A stretch of 64,000 nucleotides of DNA from Amycolatopsis sp. CA-126428 (GCF_002904335.1 NZ_PPHF01000048.1:124001-188000), one strand, 5' to 3'; shown: positions 51,406 through 62,053, numbered from the stretch's first letter. Made by a program: numbers and translations. Notes: generated by a model from the sequence alone, not told the origin.

Positions 51406-52161
51406 ATGACCTGGAAAAGAAAGCTCTTCGCGGCCGCTGCCGGCGCCCTGCTCGCGCCGGTGCTGGTCGTCGTCCTCCCCGCCACCAGCGCGAGTGCCCA
51501 CGGTTACGTGTCCGATCCGCCCAGCCGGCAGGCCAACTGCGCGGCCGGGAAGGTCTCCGGCTGCGGCGAGATCGTCTACGAACCGCAGAGCGTCGAAGGC
51601 CCGAAGGGGCTGCGCAGCTGCAACGGCGGGTTGTCGCAGTTCGCCGAGCTGACCGACGAGTCGAAGCCGTGGCCGGCCAAGTCGGTGGGCAGCACGGTGA
51701 CGTTCAACTGGGTGTTCACCGCCCGGCACTCGACGTCGAACTACGAGTACTACGTCGGCGGCACCCGCGTCGCGGTGTTCAACGGCAACAACCAGCAGCC
51801 GCCGTCGACGTTGTCGCACACGGTGAACCTGGCCGGCTACTCGGGCCGGATCAAGGTGCTGGCCATCTGGAACATCGCGGACACGGCGAACGCGTTCTAC
51901 AGCTGCGTCGACCTGCAGGTCGGTGGCGGCGGCACCCCGCCGCCGACGACCACCCCGCCCCCGACCACGACCCCGCCGCCGACCACGACCCCGCCCCCGA
52001 CGACCAAGCCGCCGACGGGTGGCACGTGGGCGGCGGGCACGGCGTACAAGGCGGGCGACGTCGTGACGTACGGCGGCGGGAGCTACCGCTGCCTCCAGCC
52101 GCACACGGCGATCGCGGGCTGGGAGCCGCCGAACACCCCGGCGCTCTGGCAGCGCCAGTGA
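51406..52161 (+). CDS. Secreted AA10 lytic polysaccharide monooxygenase with chitin-binding module
   Basis: A 251-residue exported copper enzyme that cleaves crystalline chitin (or cellulose) oxidatively. The signal peptide ends in SASA, so the mature protein starts at H32 of HGYVSDPPSRQ, the first ligand of the copper histidine brace. The second is H108 in FTARHSTSNYEYY. Four or more Cys for disulfides follow. After the catalytic domain comes a linker of (TPPPTT) repeats (about 190-212). A C-terminal CBM5/12 chitin-binding domain follows (WAAGTAYKAGDVVTYGG, YRCLQPHTAIAGWEPPNTPA). The ATG has GAGGAG before it. DasR control is inferred from the dre core upstream. Confidence 0.92.
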   Translation: MTWKRKLFAAAAGALLAPVLVVVLPATSASAHGYVSDPPSRQANCAAGKVSGCGEIVYEPQSVEGPKGLRSCNGGLSQFAELTDESKPWPAKSVGSTVTFNWVFTARHSTSNYEYYVGGTRVAVFNGNNQQPPSTLSHTVNLAGYSGRIKVLAIWNIADTANAFYSCVDLQVGGGGTPPPTTTPPPTTTPPPTTTPPPTTKPPTGGTWAAGTAYKAGDVVTYGGGSYRCLQPHTAIAGWEPPNTPALWQRQ

Positions 52162-52691
52162 GAGTGGTCTTGGCCGTCGTCGCGCTTCTCCTGACCGGTT
52201 GCGCGACGACGGCCGCTCCACCACAGCACAACGCGGCCGACGTGATGTTCCTGCAGATGCTGATCCCGCAGAACGAGCAGGGGATCGAGATCGTCCGGCT
52301 GGCTTCGGCCCGCCCGCTGCCGGCGGGCTTGAAGGAGCTGGCGGCGGCGATCGAGGTGACGCAGAAGACCGAGGTCGAGGACATGCGACGCTGGCTCCGG
52401 GAGTGGAACCAGCCCGAGACGATGGCGATGGACCCGCAGGCCCACGCCGGCCACGGCGGCATGAAGATGACCTCGCCGGACCTGGTAGGAGCTTTGGAGA
52501 CCGCCCCGGACGGCGAGTTCACCCGCCGGTTCCTGGACGTCCTGACCGGACAGCAGCAGGGAGCGGTCGAGCTGGCCCAGACGGAGAACGGGACCGCGGG
52601 CGGCGTCAACGCGCAGGCCCGGGACCTGGCTCGCCGGGTCATCGAGTCCCGGACGGCGGAGGTCAAGCAGTTGCTGAACACCAAGACGTAA
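52158..52691 (+). CDS. DUF305 lipoprotein
   Basis: A 177-residue exported lipoprotein. The signal MRVVLAVVALLLTG precedes the lipidated Cys (lipobox LLTGC). The DUF305 domain (ferritin-like four-helix type) shows VMFLQMLIPQNEQGIEIVRL, AAAIEVTQKTEVEDMRRWLR and EWNQPETM with a His/Met-rich loop HAGHGGMKM that could bind copper. The GTG start overlaps the LPMO stop by 4 bases (GTGA), so the two are translated together. A copper-binding lipoprotein beside a copper enzyme suggests metal supply to the LPMO; this is inference. Confidence 0.85.
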   Translation: MRVVLAVVALLLTGCATTAAPPQHNAADVMFLQMLIPQNEQGIEIVRLASARPLPAGLKELAAAIEVTQKTEVEDMRRWLREWNQPETMAMDPQAHAGHGGMKMTSPDLVGALETAPDGEFTRRFLDVLTGQQQGAVELAQTENGTAGGVNAQARDLARRVIESRTAEVKQLLNTKT

Positions 52692-52701
52692 CCCGCGGCG
52701 C

Positions 52702-52783
52702 GGCCGCGAGCAGCCGGGAGGGGCTGCTCGCGGCCCCACTCTTCACGCACGAAGGCCTCCCCGGTCGCCCGGGGAGGCCTTCG
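52702..52783. terminator. Double hairpin terminator between LPMO/DUF305 and hspR
   Basis: Two perfect stems. A 14-bp stem GGCCGCGAGCAGCC (52702-52715) pairs with 52722-52735. A 15-bp stem CGAAGGCCTCCCCGG (52750-52764) pairs with 52769-52783 around TCGC. They lie between convergent units and probably end transcripts in both directions. Confidence 0.8.
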
Positions 52784-52803
52784 TCGCTGCGTCGCTGCGG
52801 TGG

Positions 52804-53238
52804 TCAGCGGCGCTTGGGCCGCCAGACCACCAATGCCGTCTGCTGGTTGAGTGGCACCAGGTCCCGGCGGTAGGACGCGTGCGCCGCCGCCGTCGCCTGT
52901 TCCGCCGCCACGTACGCCGCCGTCAGTTCCTCGGTCAGCTCGGTGATCCGGGCGCGGAGCGCGTCGACCTGGTTCTCCAGCTCGATGATGCGCTTGATGC
53001 CGGCCAGGTTGACGCCGTCCTCCTGCGACAGGCGCTGGACCTCGCGCAGCAGCGCGATGTCCCGCATCGAGTAGCGCCGCCCGCCGCCGGCGGTGCGGCC
53101 CGGGGAGACCAGGCCCTGCCGGTCGTACGTGCGCAACGTCTGCGCGTGCATCCCGGCGAGCTGGGCCGCCACCGAGATGACGAACACCGGGGTCTCCTCG
53201 TCCCCTTCCTGGGGAATCCCGCCGAACACCACTCTCAC
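52804..53238 (-). CDS. hspR: HspR heat-shock repressor (MerR family)
   Basis: A 144-residue MerR-type repressor of the dnaK regulon. The winged HTH is FVISVAAQLAGMHAQTLRTY, DRQGLVSPGRTAGGGRRYSM. A coiled-coil of Leu-rich residues (LENQVDALRARITELTEELT) follows, and a basic end (VWRPKRR). In Streptomyces HspR binds HAIR boxes together with DnaK as co-repressor. It is the last gene of the dnaK operon; the GTG start overlaps the dnaJ stop by 4 bases. HAIR boxes are seen before dnaK and clpB. Confidence 0.95.
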   Translation of the reverse strand: MRVVFGGIPQEGDEETPVFVISVAAQLAGMHAQTLRTYDRQGLVSPGRTAGGGRRYSMRDIALLREVQRLSQEDGVNLAGIKRIIELENQVDALRARITELTEELTAAYVAAEQATAAAHASYRRDLVPLNQQTALVVWRPKRR

Positions 53239-54416
53239 CTACCTTGCAGCAGCTCGGTGATCTCGGGCCGGGGGTCGTGCCCGGCCATCGCCTCGGCGTA
53301 CGCCTGCAGTGCCTCGCGCGCCTTGTCGTCCAGTTTGGCGGGAATCGCCGCCTGGAGGGTGACGAGCAGGTCACCTTGCGAACCGTCGCGCTTGGCGATG
53401 CCCTTGCCGCGCACGCGCAGCACCCGTCCGCTCGCGGTGCCCGGCGGCACCTTGAGCGAGACCTTGCCGTCCAGCGTCGGCACCGTGATCGTGGTGCCGA
53501 GCGTCAGCTCGGTGAAGTCCACCGGCACGGTGAGCGTCAGGTCGAGCGACTTCGGCTTGCGGCCGAACAGCGGGTGCGGCGCCACGTGCACCCGGACGTA
53601 CAGGTCGCCCGCCTGCGCCCCGCCCCGGCCCGGCTCGCCTTGGCCGGCCAGCCGGATGCGCTGGTCGTCGTCGACGCCCGGCGGGATCCGGACGGTCAGC
53701 GTGCGGGTCCGCGTGCTGATGCCTTCGCCGCCGCACTCGGGGCACGGGTCGTCGATGATCGTCCCGCGGCCGCGGCAGTCGCGGCACGGCTCCGAGAACG
53801 CGAACGCACCCTGGCTGCGGCTGACCAGCCCCGACCCGGAACAGGTCGGGCAGGTCCGCGGCGACGTGCCCGGCCGGGCGCCGTTGCCGCTGCACGTCGC
53901 ACAGGTCGCCGGGCTCGACAGCCGCAGCGGCAGGGTCGCGCCCTTGACCGCCTCGGTGAAGTCGATCCGGACGTCCGTCTCGACGTCGGCCCCGCGCTGC
54001 GGCCGGTTCGCCGTCGCGCCCGCCGAGGTCCGGCCACGGCCGAAGATCCCGCCGAGGATGTCCCCGAGCCCGCCGAAACCGCCCTGCTGACCCGCGCCGG
54101 CACCGGCCTGGCCGAAGATGTCGCCCATGTCGAAGCTGCCGCCACCGCCGCCACCGGGGAAGTTGAAGCCACCCCCGCCGCCGAACAGGCGCCGCGCCTC
54201 GTCGTACTCCTTGCGCTTGCTCGCGTCGGAGAGCACGCCGTAGGCCTCGGAGACCGCCTTGAACTTCTGCTCCGCCTGCGCGTTGCCGGAGTTCGCGTCC
54301 GGGTGGTTCTCCTTGGCCAGCTTCCGGTAGGCCTTCTTGATTTCGTCCGCGGTGGCGTCGGAGGAGACGCCCAGTTCACGGTAGAAGTCCTTACCGATCC
54401 ATTCCCGTGCACTCAT
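53235..54416 (-). CDS. dnaJ: Co-chaperone DnaJ
   Basis: A 393-residue Hsp40 that stimulates DnaK ATPase and delivers unfolded clients. The J domain (residues 1-75) contains HPD in AKENHPDANSG. A Gly/Phe-rich linker (NFPGGGGGGSFDMGDIF) follows, then four zinc-finger repeats (CATCSGNGARPG, CPTCSGSG, CRDCRGRG, CPECGGEG). The C-terminal substrate-binding domain comes last (VDFTELTLGTTITVPTLDGK). Complete type I DnaJ. Confidence 0.97.
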   Translation of the reverse strand: MSAREWIGKDFYRELGVSSDATADEIKKAYRKLAKENHPDANSGNAQAEQKFKAVSEAYGVLSDASKRKEYDEARRLFGGGGGFNFPGGGGGGSFDMGDIFGQAGAGAGQQGGFGGLGDILGGIFGRGRTSAGATANRPQRGADVETDVRIDFTEAVKGATLPLRLSSPATCATCSGNGARPGTSPRTCPTCSGSGLVSRSQGAFAFSEPCRDCRGRGTIIDDPCPECGGEGISTRTRTLTVRIPPGVDDDQRIRLAGQGEPGRGGAQAGDLYVRVHVAPHPLFGRKPKSLDLTLTVPVDFTELTLGTTITVPTLDGKVSLKVPPGTASGRVLRVRGKGIAKRDGSQGDLLVTLQAAIPAKLDDKAREALQAYAEAMAGHDPRPEITELLQGR

Positions 54417-54452
54417 CGGGCGCCTCCTCCTTCCACTTGAACCGGATAGTGC

Positions 54453-55156
54453 TTACTGCTGTTGCTCATCGACTCCGCCGCCGAGTGGCAGCTCGCCACC
54501 CACGGACGGGTCCCCCGGGGCCGCACCGGGCTCGTGGTCGGTCACGCCGACCAGCGCCGCCCGCAGTACGCGATCCCCGAAGCGGTACCCGCGGCGCATG
54601 ACCACGGTGACCGTCGGGCCCGCCACGTCCGGCGAGGTGTTGTGCTGGACGGCCTCGTGCACGCTCGGGTCGAAGGGCTCGCCCTCGGTCCCGAACGATT
54701 CGAGGCCCGCGCGCTGCAGGCCGCTGATCAGCTTGTCGCCGACGGCCTTGAACGCGCCGGTGAGGTCGCCGTGCTGCTCGGCCCGCTCGAGGTCGTCGAG
54801 CAGCGGCAGCAGGTCGTTCACCACGGTCGCCTTCGCGCCGATCACGACCGCCTCGCGGTCACGCTCGACCCGCTTGCGGTAGTTGGCGTACTCGGCCTGC
54901 AGGCGCTGCAGGTCGGCGGTGCGCTCGGACAGCTCCTTCTCCACGTCGGAGACGACCGACACCGCGTCGTCCATGATCGTGTCGCCGAGCGAGGGGCCCG
55001 CGTGCTCCACGGGCGCCTCCTCCGGCTCCGGCGCCGCGTGGGCCGGACCGGGCGGGCGAACCTGCCCGGTCTGGGGATCCACCCGGCGACGGTCCCGCAC
55101 GACCACCGGCTCCTCGGGGCCTCGGCCCTGGTTCTCGGATTCGTCGTAGCTGTGGG

Positions 55157-55160
<4 letters not shown>
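54453..55160 (-). CDS. grpE: Nucleotide-exchange factor GrpE
   Basis: A 235-residue DnaK nucleotide-exchange factor. A variable acidic N-terminus of about 85 residues precedes the coiled coil ([20 protein letters not shown]) and the beta-rich head ([39 protein letters not shown]). The long N-terminus and Gln-rich end are usual in actinomycetes. The start overlaps the dnaK stop by 4 bases; dnaJ follows after 36 bases. Confidence 0.96.
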
Positions 55161-57031
<1,871 letters not shown>

Positions 57032-57142
57032 GGTGCTTCCTCCTGTTTACGGCTGCTATGTTCGTGACCTGCACGTTCGTCCTCGCCTTGAGCGAGGCCC
57101 TGGCAAGTTTTATCGGGCCTTCGCGCACTCCGTCAAGCTGGA

Positions 57143-57163
57143 CTTGAGTCGACTGCGCTCAAC
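57143..57163 (-). promoter_or_regulatory. HAIR box upstream of dnaK
   Basis: CTTGAGT-N7-GCTCAAC on the plus strand, matching the HspR-binding HAIR consensus except for two bases, identical to the variant before clpB. The 230-base gap around it holds the dnaK promoter; no other gene is seen there. Confidence 0.88.
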
Positions 57164-57262
57164 CTCTGTACCCAGCCTAACGAGGCGATCCGGGTTCTTG
57201 TTCCCGGGGCCGGTGGCCGAGTGCCTGAAGCGCCTGTGACGCCGCTCACCGGACGGGCCGGC

Positions 57263-58705
57263 TCACCGGCAGACTGCCTCGCGACCAGGAACGACGCCGC
57301 TGACCAGGTACGCCACCTCGGCCGCCCGGGCGCAAGCTGTGTTGAACAGGCCCGTGTGGCCGTCGTCGGTGCGGGTCAGCAGGGCCGCGCCGTCGATGCT
57401 CGCCGCCAGGCCGCGGGTCCAGGCCAGCGGGGTTGCCGGGTCGTGGGCGCCGCCCACCACCAGGATCGGCGGGGCGCCGTGGACCGGGTGTGGCTGGGGT
57501 GGGTTCTTCGGCGGGACCGGCCAGCCCGTGCACCCGCTGGCGAAGTCCCAGTACTCCGAGTACCGCCAGCTGTGCGGGGCCGCCGCACGCACGAGCCGGG
57601 CCATCCGGTCCAGGTCCGCCGGCCCGGTGAACGGCGAGGGGAAGTCATGGCAGCCGATCGCCCGGTAGGCCCCGTAGATCGGGGACAGGAACTGGTTCCG
57701 CTCGGTCAGCCCGCGAGCGTCCGGGAACTCGCCGCCGGCCGCGGCCAGGTCCCGGCCCAGCGCCGGCCAGTCGTCGCGGAGGTAGAGGTGGCCGTACACC
57801 CCCGCCGAGACCTCGTCGGCCGTCGCGGGCCGGCCCAGGTCGCTCGACCAGATCAAGCCGCGGGCCGCCCTGGCCACGACGTCGTCGTAGAAGCGCAGGA
57901 CGTCCCGGCCGTGCAGGGCGCAGCCGGCCGCGGTGCGGCACCAGCCCGCGAACCGGACCAGCGCATCCTCGGTGGCCGCGGCCTCTTCGAGGATCGCCTG
58001 GTTCATCGGCCGCGCGTGGTCGATCGCGCCGTCGAGCACCATCGCCCGCACCCGGCCGGGGTGCTTCGACGCGTAGACCGCGCCCAGCTCGGTGCCGTAC
58101 GAGAGGCCCAACCAGGAAATTCGAGGCTCGCCGAGCGCGGCCCGGATCGTCTCGATGTCCTCGGCCGCGCTCTGCGTGTCCGCGTTCGCCAGCAGCGGTC
58201 CGGTGCGGGCCAGGCAGTCCGCGCCCGCCTTCCGGTTGTGCGCGACCAGCTCGCCGAACCCGGTCCGCGTCGACGGGAACCGGTTCAGGGCCGGATCGAA
58301 CAGCGTCGCCGGGTCGCACGTGATGCGCGGCGTGCTGTACCAGTCGCCGCGCGGGTCGAACCCCACGACGTCGAACCGCTGCCGCAGCTGCGCGAGATCC
58401 GGCGAAGCCAGCCCGCCGAACTGCACGAAGCCGACGCCGGAACCGCCCGGCCCGCCCGGGTTCACCAGCAGCGAGCCGATCCGCCCGCCCGGATCGAGCG
58501 CGGGCAGCCGGGCCAGCGCCAGCTGCGCCGACCCCAGCTCCGGCCGCGTGCGGTCGATCGGCACGTCGACCGTCGCGCACTCCGCCGACGGCTCCTGCTG
58601 TGTGGCGCACGGGCGCCAAGTCAAAACCGACGCGGAAGCGACGGCCGGTACCGCCGCCATGCAAACGACCGCCGCGATGACCGCGACGACCCGGCGCACG
58701 TCCAT
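57263..58705 (-). CDS. Secreted alpha/beta hydrolase (tripeptidyl aminopeptidase-like)
   Basis: A 480-residue exported hydrolase of the SlpD/Tap peptidase group. Signal peptide MDVRRVVAVIAAVVCMAAVP followed by AVASA. The oxyanion region NPGGPGGSG, nucleophile Ser in GLSYGTELG, Asp in the VVGGAHDPATP segment and His in DDGHTGLF give a full catalytic set. Cys pairs in the C-terminal half (CRTAAGCALHG, ASGCTGWP) suggest disulfides outside the cell. It probably removes N-terminal tripeptides or acts on small esters. Start at MDVR with GGGAGGAA upstream. Confidence 0.87.
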   Translation of the reverse strand: MDVRRVVAVIAAVVCMAAVPAVASASVLTWRPCATQQEPSAECATVDVPIDRTRPELGSAQLALARLPALDPGGRIGSLLVNPGGPGGSGVGFVQFGGLASPDLAQLRQRFDVVGFDPRGDWYSTPRITCDPATLFDPALNRFPSTRTGFGELVAHNRKAGADCLARTGPLLANADTQSAAEDIETIRAALGEPRISWLGLSYGTELGAVYASKHPGRVRAMVLDGAIDHARPMNQAILEEAAATEDALVRFAGWCRTAAGCALHGRDVLRFYDDVVARAARGLIWSSDLGRPATADEVSAGVYGHLYLRDDWPALGRDLAAAGGEFPDARGLTERNQFLSPIYGAYRAIGCHDFPSPFTGPADLDRMARLVRAAAPHSWRYSEYWDFASGCTGWPVPPKNPPQPHPVHGAPPILVVGGAHDPATPLAWTRGLAASIDGAALLTRTDDGHTGLFNTACARAAEVAYLVSGVVPGREAVCR

Positions 58706-58772
58706 GATGTGGTTCCTCCCCCTGCACGCCGGCCTTCGGCGTGCCTCCTTCCTAACAGCGGCCACCGACAGT

Positions 58773-59006
58773 TCAGGAGTGGCGGGCCGTCCAGGAGGAG
58801 AAGAAGAAATCCGGGTTTCCTTGCTGCACAACGACTTCTGCCGGGGTCCCCACCCAAGAAGTCACCCGATAGTGGGAATCCACCGCGACCGGTACCCCCT
58901 GCGCCGGGGTTTCCGCCGGCTCGCCGCGCGAGAAGCCCACAGTCCCGAACATCGCGACCGCCCCCAGCAGCGCGGCCACCAGCACCCGCCGTTCGATCCT
59001 GCCCAT
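58773..59006 (-). CDS. Small secreted protein
   Basis: A 77-residue protein of unknown function. A signal peptide (MGRIERRVLVAALLGAVAMF) is followed by a short mature part (PVAVDSHYRVTSWVGTPAEV, VVQQGNPDFFFSSW). GGGGG is the ribosome site. It sits between the DUF4097 gene and the hydrolase on the same strand and may be co-transcribed. The mature part looks like a short beta hairpin. Confidence 0.6.
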   Translation of the reverse strand: MGRIERRVLVAALLGAVAMFGTVGFSRGEPAETPAQGVPVAVDSHYRVTSWVGTPAEVVVQQGNPDFFFSSWTARHS

Positions 59007-59034
59007 CGAAAATGCCCCCGTAGTAAGAGAAAGG

Positions 59035-59805
59035 TCAGGCCGCGCGGACCGTGACGCTGCCGCTCGCGGTCGTCAGGTCCAGCACGTGCTGGGCGGACCC
59101 GTCGGTCGGGACGCCGAACTCGCGGTGCCCGCTGTCGCTGTTGCCCTCGACGCGGTACGGCCCGCCCGGCACGGCCAGCTCGATGCTGCCGCTGTCGGCG
59201 TGCACCTTCACGTCGTTCGCCTGGGCCAGCGTGAAATCGACGCTGCCGCTGGAGGACGTCACGTCCACCGGGCCGCGCACGTCGCGGCCGGTGATGCTGC
59301 CGGAGTCGCTCTGCAGCTGGACTTCGCCGACGTCCCGCAGGTCGATCGAGCCGCTGTCCAGCACCAGTTTCACCGCACCGGAGACGTCCTCGACGCGGGC
59401 TTGCCCGGAATCGGCGTGAACGTCCACACTCGACACCCCGGCGATGTCCAGCCCCCCGGAGTCGACGGTCCCCGTGACCGGCACCCCGCGCGGCACGACG
59501 ACCTCGAAGTCGACCGAGCAGTTCACGCCGCAATCGCCGAGCACCAGCTGGTCGCCGTCGACGCGGTAGAAGGGACCGCTCGGCTTGCTCCGCCAGTGGT
59601 AGCTGACCTCTTCGCGCACCGTCGACGGCCCGGAGCCGGTGCGGATCTTGACCGATCCCGCGTCGCCCTCCAGCTTCACGCTGCGGATGGTCTGCGCAAC
59701 GGTGCCGGTGTTGTCGAAGTCCGAACCCCAGCCCCACCCGAGCGCGGTCGCCAGGCCGACGCCGATCAGGACGATGCCACCCAGAGCCAGAAGCGGGCGC
59801 GCCAT
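59035..59805 (-). CDS. DUF4097/DUF2807-type beta-repeat surface protein
   Basis: A 256-residue protein with one N-terminal membrane/signal segment (LLALGGIVLIGVGLATALGW). A long run of repeats follows whose core is (S/D)SGSI or DSGxx every 15-20 residues (LDSGSIDLRDVGEVQLQSD, SSSGSVDFTLAQANDVKVHA, DSGSIELAVPGG). This predicts a right-handed beta-helix or solenoid exposed outside the cytoplasm. Function in the family is unknown. It is first in a minus-strand trio with the small secreted protein and the hydrolase. Confidence 0.82.
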   Translation of the reverse strand: MARPLLALGGIVLIGVGLATALGWGWGSDFDNTGTVAQTIRSVKLEGDAGSVKIRTGSGPSTVREEVSYHWRSKPSGPFYRVDGDQLVLGDCGVNCSVDFEVVVPRGVPVTGTVDSGGLDIAGVSSVDVHADSGQARVEDVSGAVKLVLDSGSIDLRDVGEVQLQSDSGSITGRDVRGPVDVTSSSGSVDFTLAQANDVKVHADSGSIELAVPGGPYRVEGNSDSGHREFGVPTDGSAQHVLDLTTASGSVTVRAA

Positions 59806-59978
59806 GGTCGTTGGTCCCCTCAGTGTTGTTTCCTCTGCGTGAGAAACGTTATGACGAGGTGAGCGGGCAGTACATGGGGGTAACCCCCCGAAAGACCCTG
59901 AGATGCCTCCCTGAGACGCGGGGACGGTGCCCTGGGCCTAACCTGGCGAAGTCTCCAGTTCCATGATCAGGAGGATCC

Positions 59979-60512
59979 ATGCCGCAAGCACCCGGCCCGT
60001 ACGAGTCCCTGCCCGACGTGCCGTCCTTCACCCTCCGCAGCAACGACGTCGCCGACGGCGAAACCCTGGCCACGCCCCACTTGTCCGGCATCTTCGGCGC
60101 CGGTGGCGAGGACCGTTCGCCGCACCTGGCGTGGGAAGGCTTCCCCGCGGAGACGAAGAGCTTCGCGATCACCTGCTACGACCCGGACGCCCCGACCGGC
60201 AGCGGATTCTGGCACTGGGCGGTGTTCAACGTCCCGGTTTCGGTGACGGAGCTGGCCTCCGGCGCGGGAGACGGCTCGGGCCTGCCGGAAGGCGCGGTGA
60301 CGCTGAAGGGCGACGGCGGGGTCAAGCAGTTCCTCGGCGCGGCGCCCCCGCCCGGGCACGGCCCGCACCGCTACTACTTCGCGGTGCACGCCCTCGATCT
60401 GGACAAGCTGGACGTGCCGGAGGACGCGACGCCGGCGTTCCTCGGCTTCAACCTGTTCGGGCACACGCTGGCCCGCGCGGTGCTCACGCCGGTGTACGAG
60501 AACAAGGGCTGA
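59979..60512 (+). CDS. YbhB/YbcL family (PEBP) protein
   Basis: A 177-residue phosphatidylethanolamine-binding-protein-like (Raf-kinase-inhibitor-like) protein. Family marks are [20 protein letters not shown], the Asp-Pro-Asp-Ala motif in [33 protein letters not shown] and [14 protein letters not shown]. It probably binds small anionic or lipid ligands in the cytosol. A clear ribosome site (AGGAGG) precedes the ATG. It is followed by a strong terminator. Confidence 0.92.
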   Translation: MPQAPGPYESLPDVPSFTLRSNDVADGETLATPHLSGIFGAGGEDRSPHLAWEGFPAETKSFAITCYDPDAPTGSGFWHWAVFNVPVSVTELASGAGDGSGLPEGAVTLKGDGGVKQFLGAAPPPGHGPHRYYFAVHALDLDKLDVPEDATPAFLGFNLFGHTLARAVLTPVYENKG

Positions 60513-60524
60513 GTTTTCGCACGA

Positions 60525-60573
60525 CGGGCCCGGCGCTGTTGCGGATCGGCAACGGAGCCGGGCCCGGTTTTGT
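60525..60573 (+). terminator. Rho-independent terminator
   Basis: CGGGCCCGGC (60525-60534) pairs with GCCGGGCCCG (60557-60566), followed by GTTTTGT: a GC-rich 10-bp stem with a T run, rare in this genome type. Confidence 0.8.
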
Positions 60574-60598
60574 CGGACCCCGCTGACACACTGCGGTC

Positions 60599-61438
60599 AT
60601 GCCACCACCGATAGCGACACCCCGGTCGAGAGCGCTGGGGTTCGGACTGCGGAAAGCGCGGAAGGCGCGCGGGTACGGGCTGCGCGAGCTGGCCCGCGCC
60701 ACCGGCGTGCACGCGGCCGAGCTGTCCAATTGGGAGCTCGGCCTGCGGGTGCCCCGGATCGAGGAGGTCGCGCTCCTGCTCGGGCAGCTGCGGGTGCTCG
60801 GCGAGGAACGCGACAGGCTGTTCGAGCTGGCCCGCACCGCGCGCGAGCCGAACTGGGCCGAGAAGGAGATGCCGGACGCGCCCGCGATCCTCACGACGCT
60901 GGCCGAGTACGAGCGCACCGCGGCCGCCATCTTCAGCTGGCAGCCGATGCTGGTGCACGGCCTGCTGCAGACGCCCGACTACGCCCGGGCGATCCTCTCG
61001 TACGGCGGTTCTCCCGCACAGCTGGTCGAGCAGCGGTTGCGGGTGCGCATGGTCCGGCAGGCGGCCATGCGCGAGCACCGCGCGCCGGATTGCTCGTTCC
61101 TGCTCGGCGAGGTCGCGCTCCGGCAGCAGATCGGCGGCATCGAGACCCTGACCGACCAGCTGCGGCACCTCGTCGATCTCCCGCGGCGGCTGGCGATCCG
61201 GGTGGTGCCGTCCGGCGGCGATTTCCACCCCGGCCTCAACGGTTCCTTCGCCGTACTCGAGTACTCCGACCTGCCCTCCATCGTCTTCTTGGACCAGCAT
61301 CGCGGGAGCGCCTACCTCTACGATGAGGATCAGGTGGCGGACTACAAGTCGGCCGCGAAGACCGTGGCATCCCTCGCCTTGGACGTGGACGAGTCCCGCG
61401 CGTTCGTCGAGGGGGTGATCGCCGAACTGGAGGCCTGA
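60599..61438 (+). CDS. HTH protein with DUF5753 (Scr1/WhiJ-type)
   Basis: A 279-residue regulator. An XRE-type helix-turn-helix (residues 15-65: KARGYGLRELARATGVHAAE, LSNWELGLRVPRIEEVALLL) is followed by the DUF5753 ligand/interaction domain (EYERTAAAIFSWQPMLVHGL, LQTPDYARAIL, QQIGGIETLTDQLRHLVDLP). Such proteins pair with a small DUF397 protein encoded next door, as in the WhiJ family of Streptomyces development genes. Here the DUF397 gene starts 2 bases after this stop. Confidence 0.88.
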   Translation: MPPPIATPRSRALGFGLRKARKARGYGLRELARATGVHAAELSNWELGLRVPRIEEVALLLGQLRVLGEERDRLFELARTAREPNWAEKEMPDAPAILTTLAEYERTAAAIFSWQPMLVHGLLQTPDYARAILSYGGSPAQLVEQRLRVRMVRQAAMREHRAPDCSFLLGEVALRQQIGGIETLTDQLRHLVDLPRRLAIRVVPSGGDFHPGLNGSFAVLEYSDLPSIVFLDQHRGSAYLYDEDQVADYKSAAKTVASLALDVDESRAFVEGVIAELEA

Positions 61439-61439
61439 C

Positions 61440-61598
61440 GTGACCTGGCGGAAGTCGACCTACAGCGGCCAAGAGGCCGACTGCGTGGAAGTGGCACTGG
61501 CCCCGGTGGTGCGGATCCGTGACACGAAGGACCGCCCGGGCGGAACCCTCGAAACATCCACCCGATCGTGGGACGCCCTCCTCGCCGACCTGCGTTAG
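61440..61598 (+). CDS. DUF397 small partner protein
   Basis: A 52-residue protein: TWRKSTYSGQEADCVEVALA, VVRIRDTKDRPGGTLETSTR, SWDALLADLR. The W-x-K-S-x-Y-S and C-V-E-V patterns with the VRDTKDRxG motif define DUF397. The GTG lies 2 bases after the HTH gene. The end overlaps the convergent GNAT gene by 4 bases (TTAG). Pairs of this kind may act as toxin-antitoxin-like or developmental switches; function here is inferred. Confidence 0.85.
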   Translation: MTWRKSTYSGQEADCVEVALAPVVRIRDTKDRPGGTLETSTRSWDALLADLR

Positions 61599-62032
61599 CC
61601 GGCGAAGTTCGCCGCGTTGGGGCCCTCTCGCTCCAGGTAGTGGCCCTTGGTGTGCTCGGCGAAGCCGAACTGCCGGTACAGCCCGTGCGCGTCGGCGGTG
61701 TGCAGCATCCAGCGGAACTGCGCGCCGGGACCGTTGTCGATCATCTCGCGCACGATCTCCTTGCCGAGACCGCTGCCGCGTGCGGAGCCGACGACGAAGA
61801 CGTCGGCGAGGTACGCGGACGAGACGCCGTCCGAGAAGGCGCGGGCGAACCCCACCATCGAGCCGTTCCGGTAGGCGCCGACGACCCGCCACGAGCCGTC
61901 GATGGCGGCTTCGACCTGCTCACGCGTGCGCCAGCGCCCCCAGTAGGCCTCGGTGGAGAGGAACTTCCACACCACGTCGAGGTCCAGCCGCGCGCGATCG
62001 TCGTCGAGCTCGTAGTCACCGAAGGTCCGCAT
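61595..62032 (-). CDS. GNAT-family N-acetyltransferase
   Basis: A 145-residue acetyltransferase. Motif A, the acetyl-CoA pyrophosphate-binding loop, is in VFVVGSARGSGLGKEIVREM (R/Q-x-x-G-x-G). Motif B is HTADAHGLYRQFGFAEHTKG. The start (WKFLSTEAYWGRWRTREQVE) is typical of the group. Acceptor unknown. The stop overlaps the DUF397 stop on the other strand. Confidence 0.88.
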   Translation of the reverse strand: MRTFGDYELDDDRARLDLDVVWKFLSTEAYWGRWRTREQVEAAIDGSWRVVGAYRNGSMVGFARAFSDGVSSAYLADVFVVGSARGSGLGKEIVREMIDNGPGAQFRWMLHTADAHGLYRQFGFAEHTKGHYLEREGPNAANFAG

Positions 62033-62053
62033 GATCCGAAACTAGAACCGCCG

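Noticed and set aside
51936-52015. Regular short repeats (about 18 bases) in the LPMO gene as a possible CRISPR or VNTR element
   Set aside because: They are codons for the TPPPTT linker between the catalytic and chitin-binding domains, in frame and without spacers.
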